Shown: positions 35,945 through 44,065 of the stretch, piece by piece
How positions within the stretch are numbered: the stretch's first letter is position 1
Layout: each line of letters starts with the position of its first letter
Assembly: GCF_040892545.1 (NCBI RefSeq)
Contig: NZ_CP156079.1
Span: 5,119,501-5,183,500 of the forward strand
Source of the DNA: Paracidovorax avenae
GTDB taxonomy: Bacteria; Pseudomonadota; Gammaproteobacteria; Burkholderiales; Burkholderiaceae_C
Length of the DNA stretch: 64,000 nucleotides
Direction: 5' to 3'
Position numbers and translations under genes: made by a program
Notes under the pieces: generated by a model
The model's database searches: none
Seen by the model: only the letters and a program-made list of their open reading frames with translations
Told to the model about the DNA's origin: nothing

Positions 35945-36520
35945 TCAGACGCGGCTCGCCTCCGGCACTTTCGCCGCGAGGTGCGGCCACCGCGCGCGAT
36001 AACTCGCCACCTTCGCCGCGAACAGTTCGGGGTACGGGGTCAGGGGGTTGGGCGACAGCGTGCCGGCATAGACGCCATCCACCCCGTACGGAGCGTGGCA
36101 CGCGCCAGGCCGAACGCCGACGCACGATTCGAGGACGAGAAAGCGCCGGATTCCGTCTTCGGACGAAGTGAGCGGTGGGCAGGGGCGCCCGAAGTGCTGC
36201 GGGTACCAGAGGTGCACGCGCGCCTGGTTCGCGACTTCGACGGTGATGCCCAGATCGGACAGCACCGAGTCCGCATGGGCCTGCGCGGCTTTCTCACCCG
36301 ACTCGCTCAGGTCCTTGTCGTCGAAGTAGAAGAGGTCGTAGTCCTTGATGTCGGCATCTGCGGGGCGGTGGGACTGCAGGTTCCAGATGGTCTGGAACAG
36401 GCAGCCGGCGACAAGCCATGCGTTTGGGAGAGCGGGCGGCAGGGCATTCCAGCGCGCGAGGATGGTGGCGTTGGCTGGGTTGGATGTGATGTCGCGGTGA
36501 AATTTGGTGGCTATGTGCAT
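35945..36520 (-). CDS. Nucleotidyltransferase-family protein (NTP_transf_6)
   Basis: The 191-residue protein has the fold signature IKDYDLFYFDDKDL (58-71), with Asp residues placed as metal ligands, preceded by LPNAWLVAGCLFQTIWN, as in the NTP_transf_6 (DUF925) group. The C-terminal FAAKVASYRARWPHL is also typical. Function of the family is unknown; nucleotide transfer is predicted from the fold. Its stop lies 10 bp from that of nhaR, in convergent orientation. It is the last GC-rich gene before the AT-rich island. Confidence 0.85.
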   Translation of the reverse strand: MHIATKFHRDITSNPANATILARWNALPPALPNAWLVAGCLFQTIWNLQSHRPADADIKDYDLFYFDDKDLSESGEKAAQAHADSVLSDLGITVEVANQARVHLWYPQHFGRPCPPLTSSEDGIRRFLVLESCVGVRPGACHAPYGVDGVYAGTLSPNPLTPYPELFAAKVASYRARWPHLAAKVPEASRV

Positions 36521-36983
36521 GGCTTATTGGAAACCTTCACAACTTGCCAGTTGCGTGCGGTGCCGGTCGAGGTGCGAATGTTATGCGCTCACTTTTACCT
36601 GTACATCTTGCGCATTCCGCATTTGCAGACACCCAGTCATTCCACAGTTGAATTTTCGCATGGGTTGATGACGCTGTATCTATAAGCGACATCCGCCAAG
36701 GTATACCAAACCGGCCCAATAGATTACGAGCAAAAGGTGAAAGCATGATTCAATCTGAGGTCAAGTAGTCTTTCGACTCAATGCAGAAATTTAAATATCC
36801 GTGTAATGACTTGTTATGGAAAATTGAAAAATTCAATGCAATCATTTGCCAGCGCAAACAAAATCTCCAGCCGAAGCTGGAAACAGCCGCACTCACCGGC
36901 GGCTTCTGATAAATTTCAGAGCCATCAAGCTTTGGAGCATCGATGGCTGCATTCCAATTACCTTAGCCATTATAGGAGTTACC
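36521..36983. other. AT-rich intergenic region without a supported gene
   Basis: The 463-bp stretch marks the start of the low-GC island. Short frames exist on both strands, but none has a ribosome site plus a recognisable protein. One small hairpin (CCAGC-CGAA-GCTGG at 36867-36880) is visible. The promoter for the KTSC gene probably lies in its right part. No tRNA, integrase or att-like repeat is seen. Confidence 0.6.
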
Positions 36984-37211
36984 ATGGATCGCTATTTAAA
37001 TCGGGGTGGGGACTCAGGAATCACAGGGTATGAGATCTCCCAGAGCCAGATCATTGTACAGTTTAGCGATGGCTGGAAGTATTTGTATAACAGCTACAAA
37101 CCTGGCGCTATCCAAGTCGCAGAGATGCAGCGTCTTGCAGTTGCTGGCGAAGGCCTTAATAGTTATATTAGTCGTATAGTCAAAAAAAACTATGCAGAAA
37201 GATTTCGTTGA
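36984..37211 (+). CDS. KTSC-domain small protein
   Basis: The 75-residue protein follows TAGGAG (36973-36978) at good spacing. It shows the KTSC pattern: a first strand with YEISQSQIIVQFSDGWKYLY, then YKPGAIQVAEMQRLAVAGEG and LNSYISRIVKKNYAERF, although the eponymous lysyl-tRNA-synthetase C-terminal Ser/Cys features are loose. KTSC proteins are small, often in mobile regions, and their role is unknown. GC content is much lower than the core genome. It may or may not belong to the Kiwa locus, which starts 221 bp downstream. Confidence 0.7.
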   Translation: MDRYLNRGGDSGITGYEISQSQIIVQFSDGWKYLYNSYKPGAIQVAEMQRLAVAGEGLNSYISRIVKKNYAERFR

Positions 37212-37432
37212 TCAGAGCTAGCCACATTCAACCTACAAATGACTAGAAATTTGACGGTTGGTTCGCCTTATCTCAACTGCGAAAACATTGGAAATCTCGG
37301 TAAATTTCTCCAGCAAATTGGCATCACCATTACATGGAAATTCCAATTTAGCATCAAACCGATTTTTTCAGCAATTTACATCGCTCAATAACCTCCAGAA
37401 AAAACAGGAAACGCCTCAAGCATTAAAATGTA
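37212..37432. other. AT-rich leader region of the Kiwa genes
   Basis: The 221-bp region between the KTSC gene and kwaA contains several poly-A/T runs but no convincing -35/-10 pair, repeat or gene. A frame at 37258-37557 overlaps kwaA and has no recognisable content. Confidence 0.4.
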
Positions 37433-38017
37433 ATGCAATTTCACCTTTTTTCAGGCCTACTTATTTTCTTGGGATCTTACCTACCCCTTGCGATCATTCT
37501 CGCAATGCAAGACATCCCAGCAAAATGGTGGTCACAACCATTTTGCACCCGGGCTGAAGTAGGAGAGGGAGCATGTCGGTTCATCCCGTTTGACAATCCG
37601 ATTATATCAATAACATTTCTTAGCGCAACCATTTTAGCGACAGTCTTAGCCAAAACATCTCTTCAAAAGATTAAATATCCTTTTATAGTTGATGTAAAGC
37701 GTTTTAAAGCCACGCCGAACGACATCATCAATTATACGTTCCCTTATGTTGTATCCTTCATGGGAATAGCATACGGCGAACCTCAGAAATTAATTGGTTT
37801 TGGCGTATTCCTGCTATGGATGTTTGCAATCACGCTAAAGTCCGGACAAATACTAATGAATCCGTTGCTTCTGATATTTGGATGGAAACTCTATGAAGCG
37901 ACGATTGTTATTAATGGCATGGAAAAGGATGTGCGCATACTAAAGCGTGGCACTCTTGAAATTGGCCAGCAAATGGCGCAGACCGTACAAGATTTCTATA
38001 TAGTCGGGAAAAAATAA
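37433..38017 (+). CDS. kwaA: KwaA, membrane subunit of the Kiwa anti-phage system
   Basis: The 194-residue protein has four hydrophobic helices (about 4-24, 56-73, 100-117 and 120-145) and a charged C-terminal tail (NGMEKDVRILKRGTLEIGQQ). In Kiwa, KwaA is the small inner-membrane component that senses phage attack at the envelope and holds KwaB. I do not recognise it from sequence alone with certainty. The assignment rests on size, topology and the directly abutting kwaB. Its TAA is immediately followed by the kwaB ATG. The low GC content indicates acquisition. Confidence 0.75.
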   Translation: MQFHLFSGLLIFLGSYLPLAIILAMQDIPAKWWSQPFCTRAEVGEGACRFIPFDNPIISITFLSATILATVLAKTSLQKIKYPFIVDVKRFKATPNDIINYTFPYVVSFMGIAYGEPQKLIGFGVFLLWMFAITLKSGQILMNPLLLIFGWKLYEATIVINGMEKDVRILKRGTLEIGQQMAQTVQDFYIVGKK

Positions 38018-38932
38018 ATGCAACAAAACTTCGCTTCGCTTAGAGGATTCGATTTCTCTGCCAGCAATATTTATCTCTGGGTTTTCAAGCGAAGCACGAC
38101 CCCGAAACGATTCTCATCATTCTATGTTCAAACGGACAGCAACCTGAACGAAGTATTGCTTGCGATTGTTCGAGGGGAAATAAATCGCATTACCGAGTGG
38201 GCAAATTATACTTATCTTTCCGAAACAAACGAAAACAGTTGTTTGGCTTTACCGATCGTTGGGAGTGACTTCGAATTTCTCAAGAATCTGGTAGACCGAC
38301 CAGAACCGGATTGCCGAGCTCGCTCAATCAAGGACCTCAAAAACGCAGATGGCTACGTGGTGAAATTTGTGCACGACACTAACGTGGTATACGCGATTAA
38401 AAAATCCACGCGGAATTGGAAGACATCCTATCTAAAAACACATATCAATCTCGTCTTTCGCAACGGCGAGCTATCAGCCGAAGAAGACAATAGATTCGCC
38501 ATCGAAAAAAATTTCGATTTTTATGCCTTCGAACAGACCCTTTTCATTGCCAGCAAGCGCGCGTTCGAATCCTCTATGCAACATCGCGCATCTTATGCAC
38601 AAGCGTTTAGCGGCCTGCAAAATAATACAGCCTTTTCAGCATTGTTCACAAATATGCAGCCGGTAGTTGACTACATTGGGACGAACTCAATTCAGCTGAG
38701 GCGCATGGCTCGTATTGAGGAACGCTCTCTATTCGATAGACCAGGCTTTCTTGGCGCCCTTCAGCAAGTCAGTACTAGACGCGGGTGGGGGCTAAATTTT
38801 GACCCGGTGACAAACCAGTTGATACCTTGCGATCAAACGATTCGGACCATTATGCAGGTTCTTCTTGACCACCGGCTTCTGAGCGAAGTGACCGATTTCA
38901 TTTACGACGTTCCCGACGCAACGCAAGTATGA
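38018..38932 (+). CDS. kwaB: KwaB, DUF4868 effector of the Kiwa anti-phage system
   Basis: The 304-residue protein matches the DUF4868 family: NIYLWVFKRSTTPKRFSSFY, EINRITEWANYTYLSETNEN, GYVVKFVHDTNVVYAIKKST, AIEKNFDFYAFEQTLFIASK, TNSIQLRRMARIEERSLF and the C-terminal LLDHRLLSEVTDFIYDVPDA. KwaB of Kiwa is a cytoplasmic DUF4868 protein, reported to bind DNA and block phage late steps together with KwaA. The length agrees with the family (about 310). No second defence gene is in view next to it. Assignment is by motif recall, not by search. Confidence 0.85.
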   Translation: MQQNFASLRGFDFSASNIYLWVFKRSTTPKRFSSFYVQTDSNLNEVLLAIVRGEINRITEWANYTYLSETNENSCLALPIVGSDFEFLKNLVDRPEPDCRARSIKDLKNADGYVVKFVHDTNVVYAIKKSTRNWKTSYLKTHINLVFRNGELSAEEDNRFAIEKNFDFYAFEQTLFIASKRAFESSMQHRASYAQAFSGLQNNTAFSALFTNMQPVVDYIGTNSIQLRRMARIEERSLFDRPGFLGALQQVSTRRGWGLNFDPVTNQLIPCDQTIRTIMQVLLDHRLLSEVTDFIYDVPDATQV

Positions 38933-39334
38933 GAAATTGACCCATAGCACCATCTCGCCATTCTATTTTATTACACAATTCGGCAAACTATTTCGACGGA
39001 TAACGGCTTTATCGACCCAATGATCGCTCGATCATCTCCGTATTGGTTCGTTTCTCAATACCCCCCAGCACAACGAGCGGGCATTTTAAGCATGCCGGCT
39101 TTTCCTCACATTGCACATTATTCATTTGCCCCCTTATTTCCCGAGAAATAATTACGCGGTTTCTTAGGGGCGGTGCCGTTAAAGCCAGCGTCACGCGCGA
39201 CCGCCACCGCATCCTACTGGGCGAACGGGAACGGAAAATCACCTCGATCAGTGCCTATAGCGCGTGCATTGCCATTACCGTCATCTCTGCCCTCCCGACC
39301 TCGTACGCTTCACGCGATGTTCCTACGCCAGAGA
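38933..39334. other. Unassigned region between kwaB and the AP2 gene
   Basis: The 402-bp stretch shifts from AT-rich to GC-rich near 39170. Frames at 39043-39501 (+) and 39009-39242 (-) are open but lack ribosome sites and family motifs, and the first runs into the AP2 gene antisense. It may be the worn edge of an acquired segment. No repeats, tRNA or terminator are evident. Confidence 0.5.
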
Positions 39335-39940
39335 TCACTGGCGTGCCAACAGTGCTGTGGCGTGATCGTAATTTGCGCCTCTTTCGCGGAAAAATTGCAA
39401 CGCGTCCAGACTACGGATCTTCACGTGCCCCACGTGCTGCAACTGGCACTCTCGCTCCCGAATGGCCAGTTCCTTGGCCGCGTCCTCCCCATACGTCTTG
39501 ACGGAAAAGCGCTTGAACAAAACAGTGCCATCGGCCAATTTCGTGGACGCAATCCAATACCCTGGCCCACCCGTATCCCGGCTCACCCCCGGCACTCCAC
39601 TGGCATTGCGTTTGCCCGGACGCTGGCGGTGCTCGCGGCTGGTCAGCGGCGGGTACATCTCCAGAAATGCGTTCCGGTAGGCCCGCGCAGCGGCCAGCGC
39701 GGCTTCGGGGCTGTCGTAGTGGTGGTGGTAGAAGTAGCGTATTCCCACGCGGCGGCCGTCGCGCCGCAGGCGCACGAGCCAGCTGGTGGTGCCCTTGCGC
39801 TTGTCCTGGCTGCGGATGATGCCGTAGTTGCCCTGTAGCAGCGCTTGCGCATGGGCGGACTCATCCGGCGCCGGGGCCGAGTCCGCTCCCGTCGAGTGGT
39901 CCGGTGCGGCGCTCTCGCCCCCGTCCTCGTTCCCTCTCAC
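39335..39940 (-). CDS. Protein with two AP2-like DNA-binding modules
   Basis: The start is a GTG at 39940 that overlaps the preceding stop (GTGA), giving 201 residues. After an N-terminal tail there is a first AP2-like unit (YGIIRSQDKRKGTTSWLVRL, then SPEAALAAARAYRNAFLEMY) and a second, clearer one (ASGVPGVSRDTGGPGYWIAS, then FKRFSVKTYGEDAAKELAIR). Bacterial AP2 domains normally accompany HNH homing endonucleases, but no HNH motif is present here. It may bind DNA as a regulator. It is the last gene of the minus-strand T6SS run. Confidence 0.72.
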   Translation of the reverse strand: MRGNEDGGESAAPDHSTGADSAPAPDESAHAQALLQGNYGIIRSQDKRKGTTSWLVRLRRDGRRVGIRYFYHHHYDSPEAALAAARAYRNAFLEMYPPLTSREHRQRPGKRNASGVPGVSRDTGGPGYWIASTKLADGTVLFKRFSVKTYGEDAAKELAIRERECQLQHVGHVKIRSLDALQFFRERGANYDHATALLARQ

Positions 39941-40734
39941 CGCCCGCGCAGCCACGTCCACACCACCTGCGCTTCTTCCTGCGGCGGCAGCCCCAGGGCA
40001 CCCATCGGTTCCCCCGCCTGCTTGAAAACGAAGCGGTGCGGTGCCTGGGCGAACATGCGGGCCTGGGCATGCAGGGCCGGCAGGCGCCCTTCCCAGACAC
40101 CCGTCTTCGGCGTGCGCGCGCCCGACCGACAGGCCGGCGCCGGGCCGTCGCACGGGTCCGGCTCTCGGGGCGCCGCATGCGCGTCGGCTGGCGGCGCCTC
40201 CGGCACCGGCGTGGCGGTCCGCCAGTCGCCCACCCGCGTCAGGGTGAAGGTCTGCAGGTAGCGGGTGCCGTAGTCGAACGTGGCCACCACGCTCCAGGTC
40301 TGGCCGCCCTGTCCGCGCACCGCGAAGCAGAGCATGGGGTGCTGGTGCATCACCTCCTCGGGGGATTCCGCCAGCTGTTCGATCAGCGTCTCGGCCCGCG
40401 CCTGGCGCGGCCCCTCTTTATCGAACCACAGCCCCTTCCACGCGGAGGCGTCCAGCGTGAAACCCTGGAATCCCCATTGGCGCTCGCCCTCGGGTGCAGC
40501 AGGGTCCAGGCACTGCAGGACCAGCGTCAGCCCATGGTCTTCCGCATGCAGCAGGTAGGGCTCCGCATCCCGCGCGCGAAAAAGCATGTCGCGGGCCAGG
40601 CCCTGCACTTCCGGCAGCCGTTGCAGCCACTCCAGGCGGCTGCGCGTGCCGAGTTGTTCGGTGAGTGGCGATGGCAGGGCTTCGAGGCCGGGATGCATGG
40701 CGGGCTCCGCGTTGTTGTGTTGTACTTGGCTCAC
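39937..40734 (-). CDS. Conserved-looking protein of unknown function, T6SS island
   Basis: The 265-residue protein is not recognised. It has no signal peptide or membrane helix. It contains FQGFTLDASAWKGLWFDKEG and QTWSVVATFDYGTRYLQTFT, a Pro/Ala-rich low-complexity linker (about 175-215), and a C-terminal VFKQAGEPMGALGLPPQEEA. Codon use is of the GC-rich core type, unlike the immunity genes 28 bp upstream. The gene is coupled by a GTGA overlap to the AP2 gene. Its role may be as an adaptor or immunity-like protein; that is a guess from position only. Confidence 0.7.
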   Translation of the reverse strand: MSQVQHNNAEPAMHPGLEALPSPLTEQLGTRSRLEWLQRLPEVQGLARDMLFRARDAEPYLLHAEDHGLTLVLQCLDPAAPEGERQWGFQGFTLDASAWKGLWFDKEGPRQARAETLIEQLAESPEEVMHQHPMLCFAVRGQGGQTWSVVATFDYGTRYLQTFTLTRVGDWRTATPVPEAPPADAHAAPREPDPCDGPAPACRSGARTPKTGVWEGRLPALHAQARMFAQAPHRFVFKQAGEPMGALGLPPQEEAQVVWTWLRGR

Positions 40735-40762
40735 TTATCACCGCAAGACAGGACTTATGTAT

Positions 40763-41749
40763 CTACGGCTTCGCAATGTCGGTGTTGTCAGGATTGTCTA
40801 CCCGTTGCCACTGAGCGCCATCAAATAACAAAAACCATCTATCGCTCACCACTAAAAGTTCACCCCCGTATGAATCCAACTCCACGCAATTGAACGGGGC
40901 GATTTGGCTCGAGGACACAGGCCGGACAGTTCCGCCCTCTAATTTATAAATCCCCTTCGCACCGCCAATGTACAGTTGCCCGTTGAAAAATGCCATGGTT
41001 TTAAAGTAGTCGTCAATATTGGTGACGATTGGTTTAAAGCCCTTCTCGCTACCGACGAGCAGCGTACCTTTCCAACCACAAACATACGCATCGCCCTGTG
41101 GATCTATTTGAATATCCGTCAAGACGGCATTCGTGTTTGATTCAACGCGCACCCACTCGTCTCGCCGGAGAAAGAACACTTCCCCCTCATCTCCGGCGCA
41201 AAATACCCTCCCAGCTTTGCCATTAATGGTATTAGTGGAAGGCTGTGCGCCAGCGAGCGTAAGCGCCTCTGACCAAGAAGCGCCTTCCGCTTGGTGTTGA
41301 GAGGCACCTTTCACATTCATTCCACGATTCAGTGCAACCCAATTATTCTTTGCAACCCTTTTGGAGATGCACCCCCTGGTGCCAGCCGCATACAGAATTC
41401 CGTCGATGAGGCGCAACTGCCCCATCACACCTCCGCCCGGGCTAGGGGAAGGAGGTAGAACTTCATCATATTGATCGCCCCCTTTTTGATAGAAGCCGAC
41501 AACAGAATTGAAGCGTGGCAAAAGGCAGGTGGAACGCAGGGGTTCTTCCACGGTCTCCCTGCGAATGCAGATGGATTCTATCTGCATATCCCTATCCTGA
41601 AAAACAAACTCCCCACCTCGATAGCCCGAAATGCGAGCATGGTCGTACGCTCCTTCTGGCAGTACGTCGAGCCGGGACGAAAAAACGTAGGCGCCTTTTT
41701 CTACAATCTTTCCGCTTAAAAATTTGGCAGTGGGCAGTTTTCTCAGCAT
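40763..41749 (-). CDS. Candidate immunity protein, paralog 2
   Basis: The 328-residue protein is closely similar along its whole length to the protein at 41794-42783 (shared LLPRFNSVVGF, KGGDQYDE, GASWSEAL and NCVELD..ELLVVSDRWF). It has repeated beta-strand units with GxLY(A/I)(A/G)G-type turns (ILYAAGTRGCI, QLYIGGAKGIYKL), suggesting a beta-propeller. No signal peptide is seen. It lies downstream of a nuclease toxin and is the second of two tandem copies, as is common for polymorphic toxin immunity genes. Function inferred from position. Confidence 0.75.
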   Translation of the reverse strand: MLRKLPTAKFLSGKIVEKGAYVFSSRLDVLPEGAYDHARISGYRGGEFVFQDRDMQIESICIRRETVEEPLRSTCLLPRFNSVVGFYQKGGDQYDEVLPPSPSPGGGVMGQLRLIDGILYAAGTRGCISKRVAKNNWVALNRGMNVKGASQHQAEGASWSEALTLAGAQPSTNTINGKAGRVFCAGDEGEVFFLRRDEWVRVESNTNAVLTDIQIDPQGDAYVCGWKGTLLVGSEKGFKPIVTNIDDYFKTMAFFNGQLYIGGAKGIYKLEGGTVRPVSSSQIAPFNCVELDSYGGELLVVSDRWFLLFDGAQWQRVDNPDNTDIAKP

Positions 41750-41793
41750 GGGAATTTATGCTTCACACTCAGACTTCCACAGGATTTACAAGA

Positions 41794-42783
41794 TCATTGC
41801 CGATGCAGCACTTCCGCATTATCCGGATCATCAATGCGGCGCCAATTAACCCCATCAAACACAAGAAACCAACGATCGCTCACCACTAATAGTTCGCCGT
41901 CGTATGCGTCCAGCTCGACACAATTGAATGGACTGTTCTGACTAGTAAGTACTGGCTGCAGAGACTGCTGCACCAGCTTGTATAGCCCTTTTGAACCACC
42001 GACGTAAAGCTCATCATTAAAAAACGCCATCGATTTCAGGTAGTCATCGATATTCGTTATTATTGGCGAAAAACCGCGTTCATCTCCCGCAATGAGCGTA
42101 CCATTTCGACCACAAATATAAAAGACCCCGGCTTTGCTTACAACGATATCACGCAACGTGGCATTCGTGCCCGAATTAACACGCTCCCATCGATCCTCCT
42201 TTAAGAAGAATACCTCTCCTTTTTGACCTGCAGATAATACCTTCCCAGCTCGACCATTGATCGCATTTGTTCTGGTTTGAATATCTGTTTTTTTCAAAGC
42301 CTCCGACCAGGACGCGCCCTCCTCCCTATAGTCTGCTGCGTGCTTTGAGTTCAAACCTTTATCAAGCAACTCCCAATTGTTCTTTCCATTCCTTCTGAAT
42401 ATACACCCCACAGTCCCAGCCGCATAAAGCTTCCCATCGATGAGACGAAGTTGAGACATGACACCACCACCTTCGGTGGGGGGAGGAGGCAAGGTTTCAT
42501 CGTACTGATCTCCTCCCTTTTGCAAAAATCCAACCACAGAGTTGAATCTAGGAAGCAAGCACGTTGCCCGCAGCGGCTCTTCGGCCGTTTCTCTGCGAAT
42601 GCAGACCGAAGTCACCTCCATATTTCTATCTTGAAATACGAAATTTCCAGCCCGATAACCTGTTATACGTGCATGAAAATATTCTCCATCTGGAATTTCA
42701 TCAAGCCTTGAGGAGAACACATACGTGTCTTTCTCGACGATTTTTCCACTAAGAAACTTTAGCGAAGGAAGTTTTTTCTTCAT
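41794..42783 (-). CDS. Candidate immunity protein, paralog 1, adjacent to the nuclease toxin
   Basis: This 329-residue protein begins on the base after the toxin stop codon, the tightest coupling in the cluster, and is the best candidate for the cognate immunity protein. It has the same propeller-like blades (KLYAAGTVGCIF, VFYICGRNGTLI, ELYVGGSKGLYKL). Base composition is much less GC-rich than the core genome and equals that of the toxin's C-terminal half. It would act in the cytoplasm by binding the toxin. No known family is recognised. Confidence 0.78.
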   Translation of the reverse strand: MKKKLPSLKFLSGKIVEKDTYVFSSRLDEIPDGEYFHARITGYRAGNFVFQDRNMEVTSVCIRRETAEEPLRATCLLPRFNSVVGFLQKGGDQYDETLPPPPTEGGGVMSQLRLIDGKLYAAGTVGCIFRRNGKNNWELLDKGLNSKHAADYREEGASWSEALKKTDIQTRTNAINGRAGKVLSAGQKGEVFFLKEDRWERVNSGTNATLRDIVVSKAGVFYICGRNGTLIAGDERGFSPIITNIDDYLKSMAFFNDELYVGGSKGLYKLVQQSLQPVLTSQNSPFNCVELDAYDGELLVVSDRWFLVFDGVNWRRIDDPDNAEVLHRQ

Positions 42784-43584
42784 TTAGAAATCAATCTTTC
42801 CAGGAGTTCTTCGACCAACATATCCCCCCATTTTCTCGATTGTTATTCCGCTGCGTCCACTTGGATCAGCCCTTAGAAGCCTATCATCTTCAAAACCTAG
42901 CTTCTCATGATGTGCCCTCATCGCCTGAAGCAAGGTTTCTTCATCACAGCCTGTGACCTCCGAAATCACCTTGGAAGCTAACTTTTCAAGCTCAATTAGA
43001 GTTGCAGTGAACTGGGGTTTGTTTTTCGTCCCTATCGATCGCTCTTCGGGATCATAGTTCTGATGAACCTCATCGTGGTCATCTGAAGAAAGGCAAATAC
43101 ATAGACCCTTGCCCTCGTCCATATTGGCGTAGTAGTACCCGCCCTTGTACAGATCACCAACCACGGGAATGGATTCTCGCGCCGTATTGATCGCGTCATC
43201 GAGGGGCGGGATGTTCGTCCATTTGCCGCGACTGCCGGGGGTCCGCCACGCCCTGTCAGGCACCATATGGTGCGCCTTCCCGCCCTTGCACTCGGTCGCC
43301 CGCTGGCTATACGGAAACGTCTTGCACTTCTGGTCCTTGTCTTGGTTGTCGCGATAGACCTGCGTGGCCACGTTCGCGGCGGACTTGATCCCCGAAGCCA
43401 GTGCCGCTGAAGCAGCCGCTGCCGCAGCTCCCCGCGTGCCAGGCCGGCGCCCCCCGCGCGGAAAATCCGGGTCCAACGTACCGGCGCCCGCACCCGCTCC
43501 CATCGCGGGCATCCCTCCTGCCCCCGTCAACACGGCCCCCTCGGCCATCCCGCCCTGCACGGCCGGGTTCATCGGCAAAAACAT
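42784..43584 (-). CDS. T6SS effector with C-terminal AHH-type nuclease domain
   Basis: The 266-residue protein has a Gly/Ala/Met-rich N-terminal part (1-75, GC-rich) and a C-terminal toxin domain (about 85-266, AT-rich). The toxin has GGKAHHMVPDRAW with the AHH triad at 104-106, followed by DDHDEVHQNYD (168-178), the pattern of HNH/ENDO VII-fold bacterial toxins. It would cleave DNA in a rival cell. It follows a DUF4150 PAAR-like gene by 32 bp, which likely carries it on VgrG. The GC break near residue 110 suggests toxin-domain swapping. Confidence 0.82.
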   Translation of the reverse strand: MFLPMNPAVQGGMAEGAVLTGAGGMPAMGAGAGAGTLDPDFPRGGRRPGTRGAAAAAASAALASGIKSAANVATQVYRDNQDKDQKCKTFPYSQRATECKGGKAHHMVPDRAWRTPGSRGKWTNIPPLDDAINTARESIPVVGDLYKGGYYYANMDEGKGLCICLSSDDHDEVHQNYDPEERSIGTKNKPQFTATLIELEKLASKVISEVTGCDEETLLQAMRAHHEKLGFEDDRLLRADPSGRSGITIEKMGGYVGRRTPGKIDF

Positions 43585-43615
43585 CGGCGCCCCTTCCTTT
43601 TTCTTTCTTTCCTCG

Positions 43616-44008
43616 TCAGCTCTTGTGGTTGTGGCTCATCAGGTCCAGGTGCCGGGGCACGTTGTAGCCCTCCACGAACACATTGGGTGACCAGCTCACG
43701 AAGTACGCCTTGCCCTTGATGACGTTGGAGACCACGCCTTTCTTGAAGGCTTCGGTGGCGGGTTCGTTGCCGGTGCTGGTGGCGATGCGGCTCTTGTCGC
43801 GCAGGGCGCACGGGGCGCCGTACATGAGCACGGAGGTGGAGCCATTCTCCAGATGCTTGATGAACGCGGTGTTCGGGTACGGAATGGGTATGCCGATGCG
43901 CGGCGGCTTGGGCGGGCTGCCGCACACGTCGGGAAAGGCGCAGGCGCTCTTGCCCTGCGCGGAGGCCTTGCCGGCGATGGATCGGTCGTTGGCGTAGATC
44001 TTGAACAT
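43616..44008 (-). CDS. DUF4150 PAAR-like T6SS tip protein
   Basis: The 130-residue protein matches DUF4150 (PAAR-like): FPDVCGSPPKPPRIGIPIPY followed by PNTAFIKHLENGSTSVLMYG, and KGKAYFVSWSPNVFVEGYNV near the end. These proteins form the sharp cap on the VgrG spike and carry adjacent effectors. Here cargo and tip are separate polypeptides, unlike fused PAAR effectors. The gene is 57 bp after the thiolase-like gene and 31 bp before the nuclease gene, all on one strand. Confidence 0.88.
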   Translation of the reverse strand: MFKIYANDRSIAGKASAQGKSACAFPDVCGSPPKPPRIGIPIPYPNTAFIKHLENGSTSVLMYGAPCALRDKSRIATSTGNEPATEAFKKGVVSNVIKGKAYFVSWSPNVFVEGYNVPRHLDLMSHNHKS

Positions 44009-44065
44009 GGTCGGTGTGGTGCGGTGCGTTCCGGGACGTGTGCGTGCGTGGCGCCAAGCCGGCGG

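Noticed and set aside
36537..36746. Small minus-strand frame in the AT-rich gap
   Set aside because: No ribosome site or recognisable content; composition alone explains it.
39043..39501. 152-codon plus-strand frame between kwaB and the AP2 gene
   Set aside because: No ribosome site, no family motif, and its end is antisense to the AP2 gene.
36521..43600. Prophage, insertion sequence or CRISPR array in the accessory region
   Set aside because: No integrase, transposase, inverted terminal repeats or regularly spaced repeats were found. Only base composition points to acquisition.
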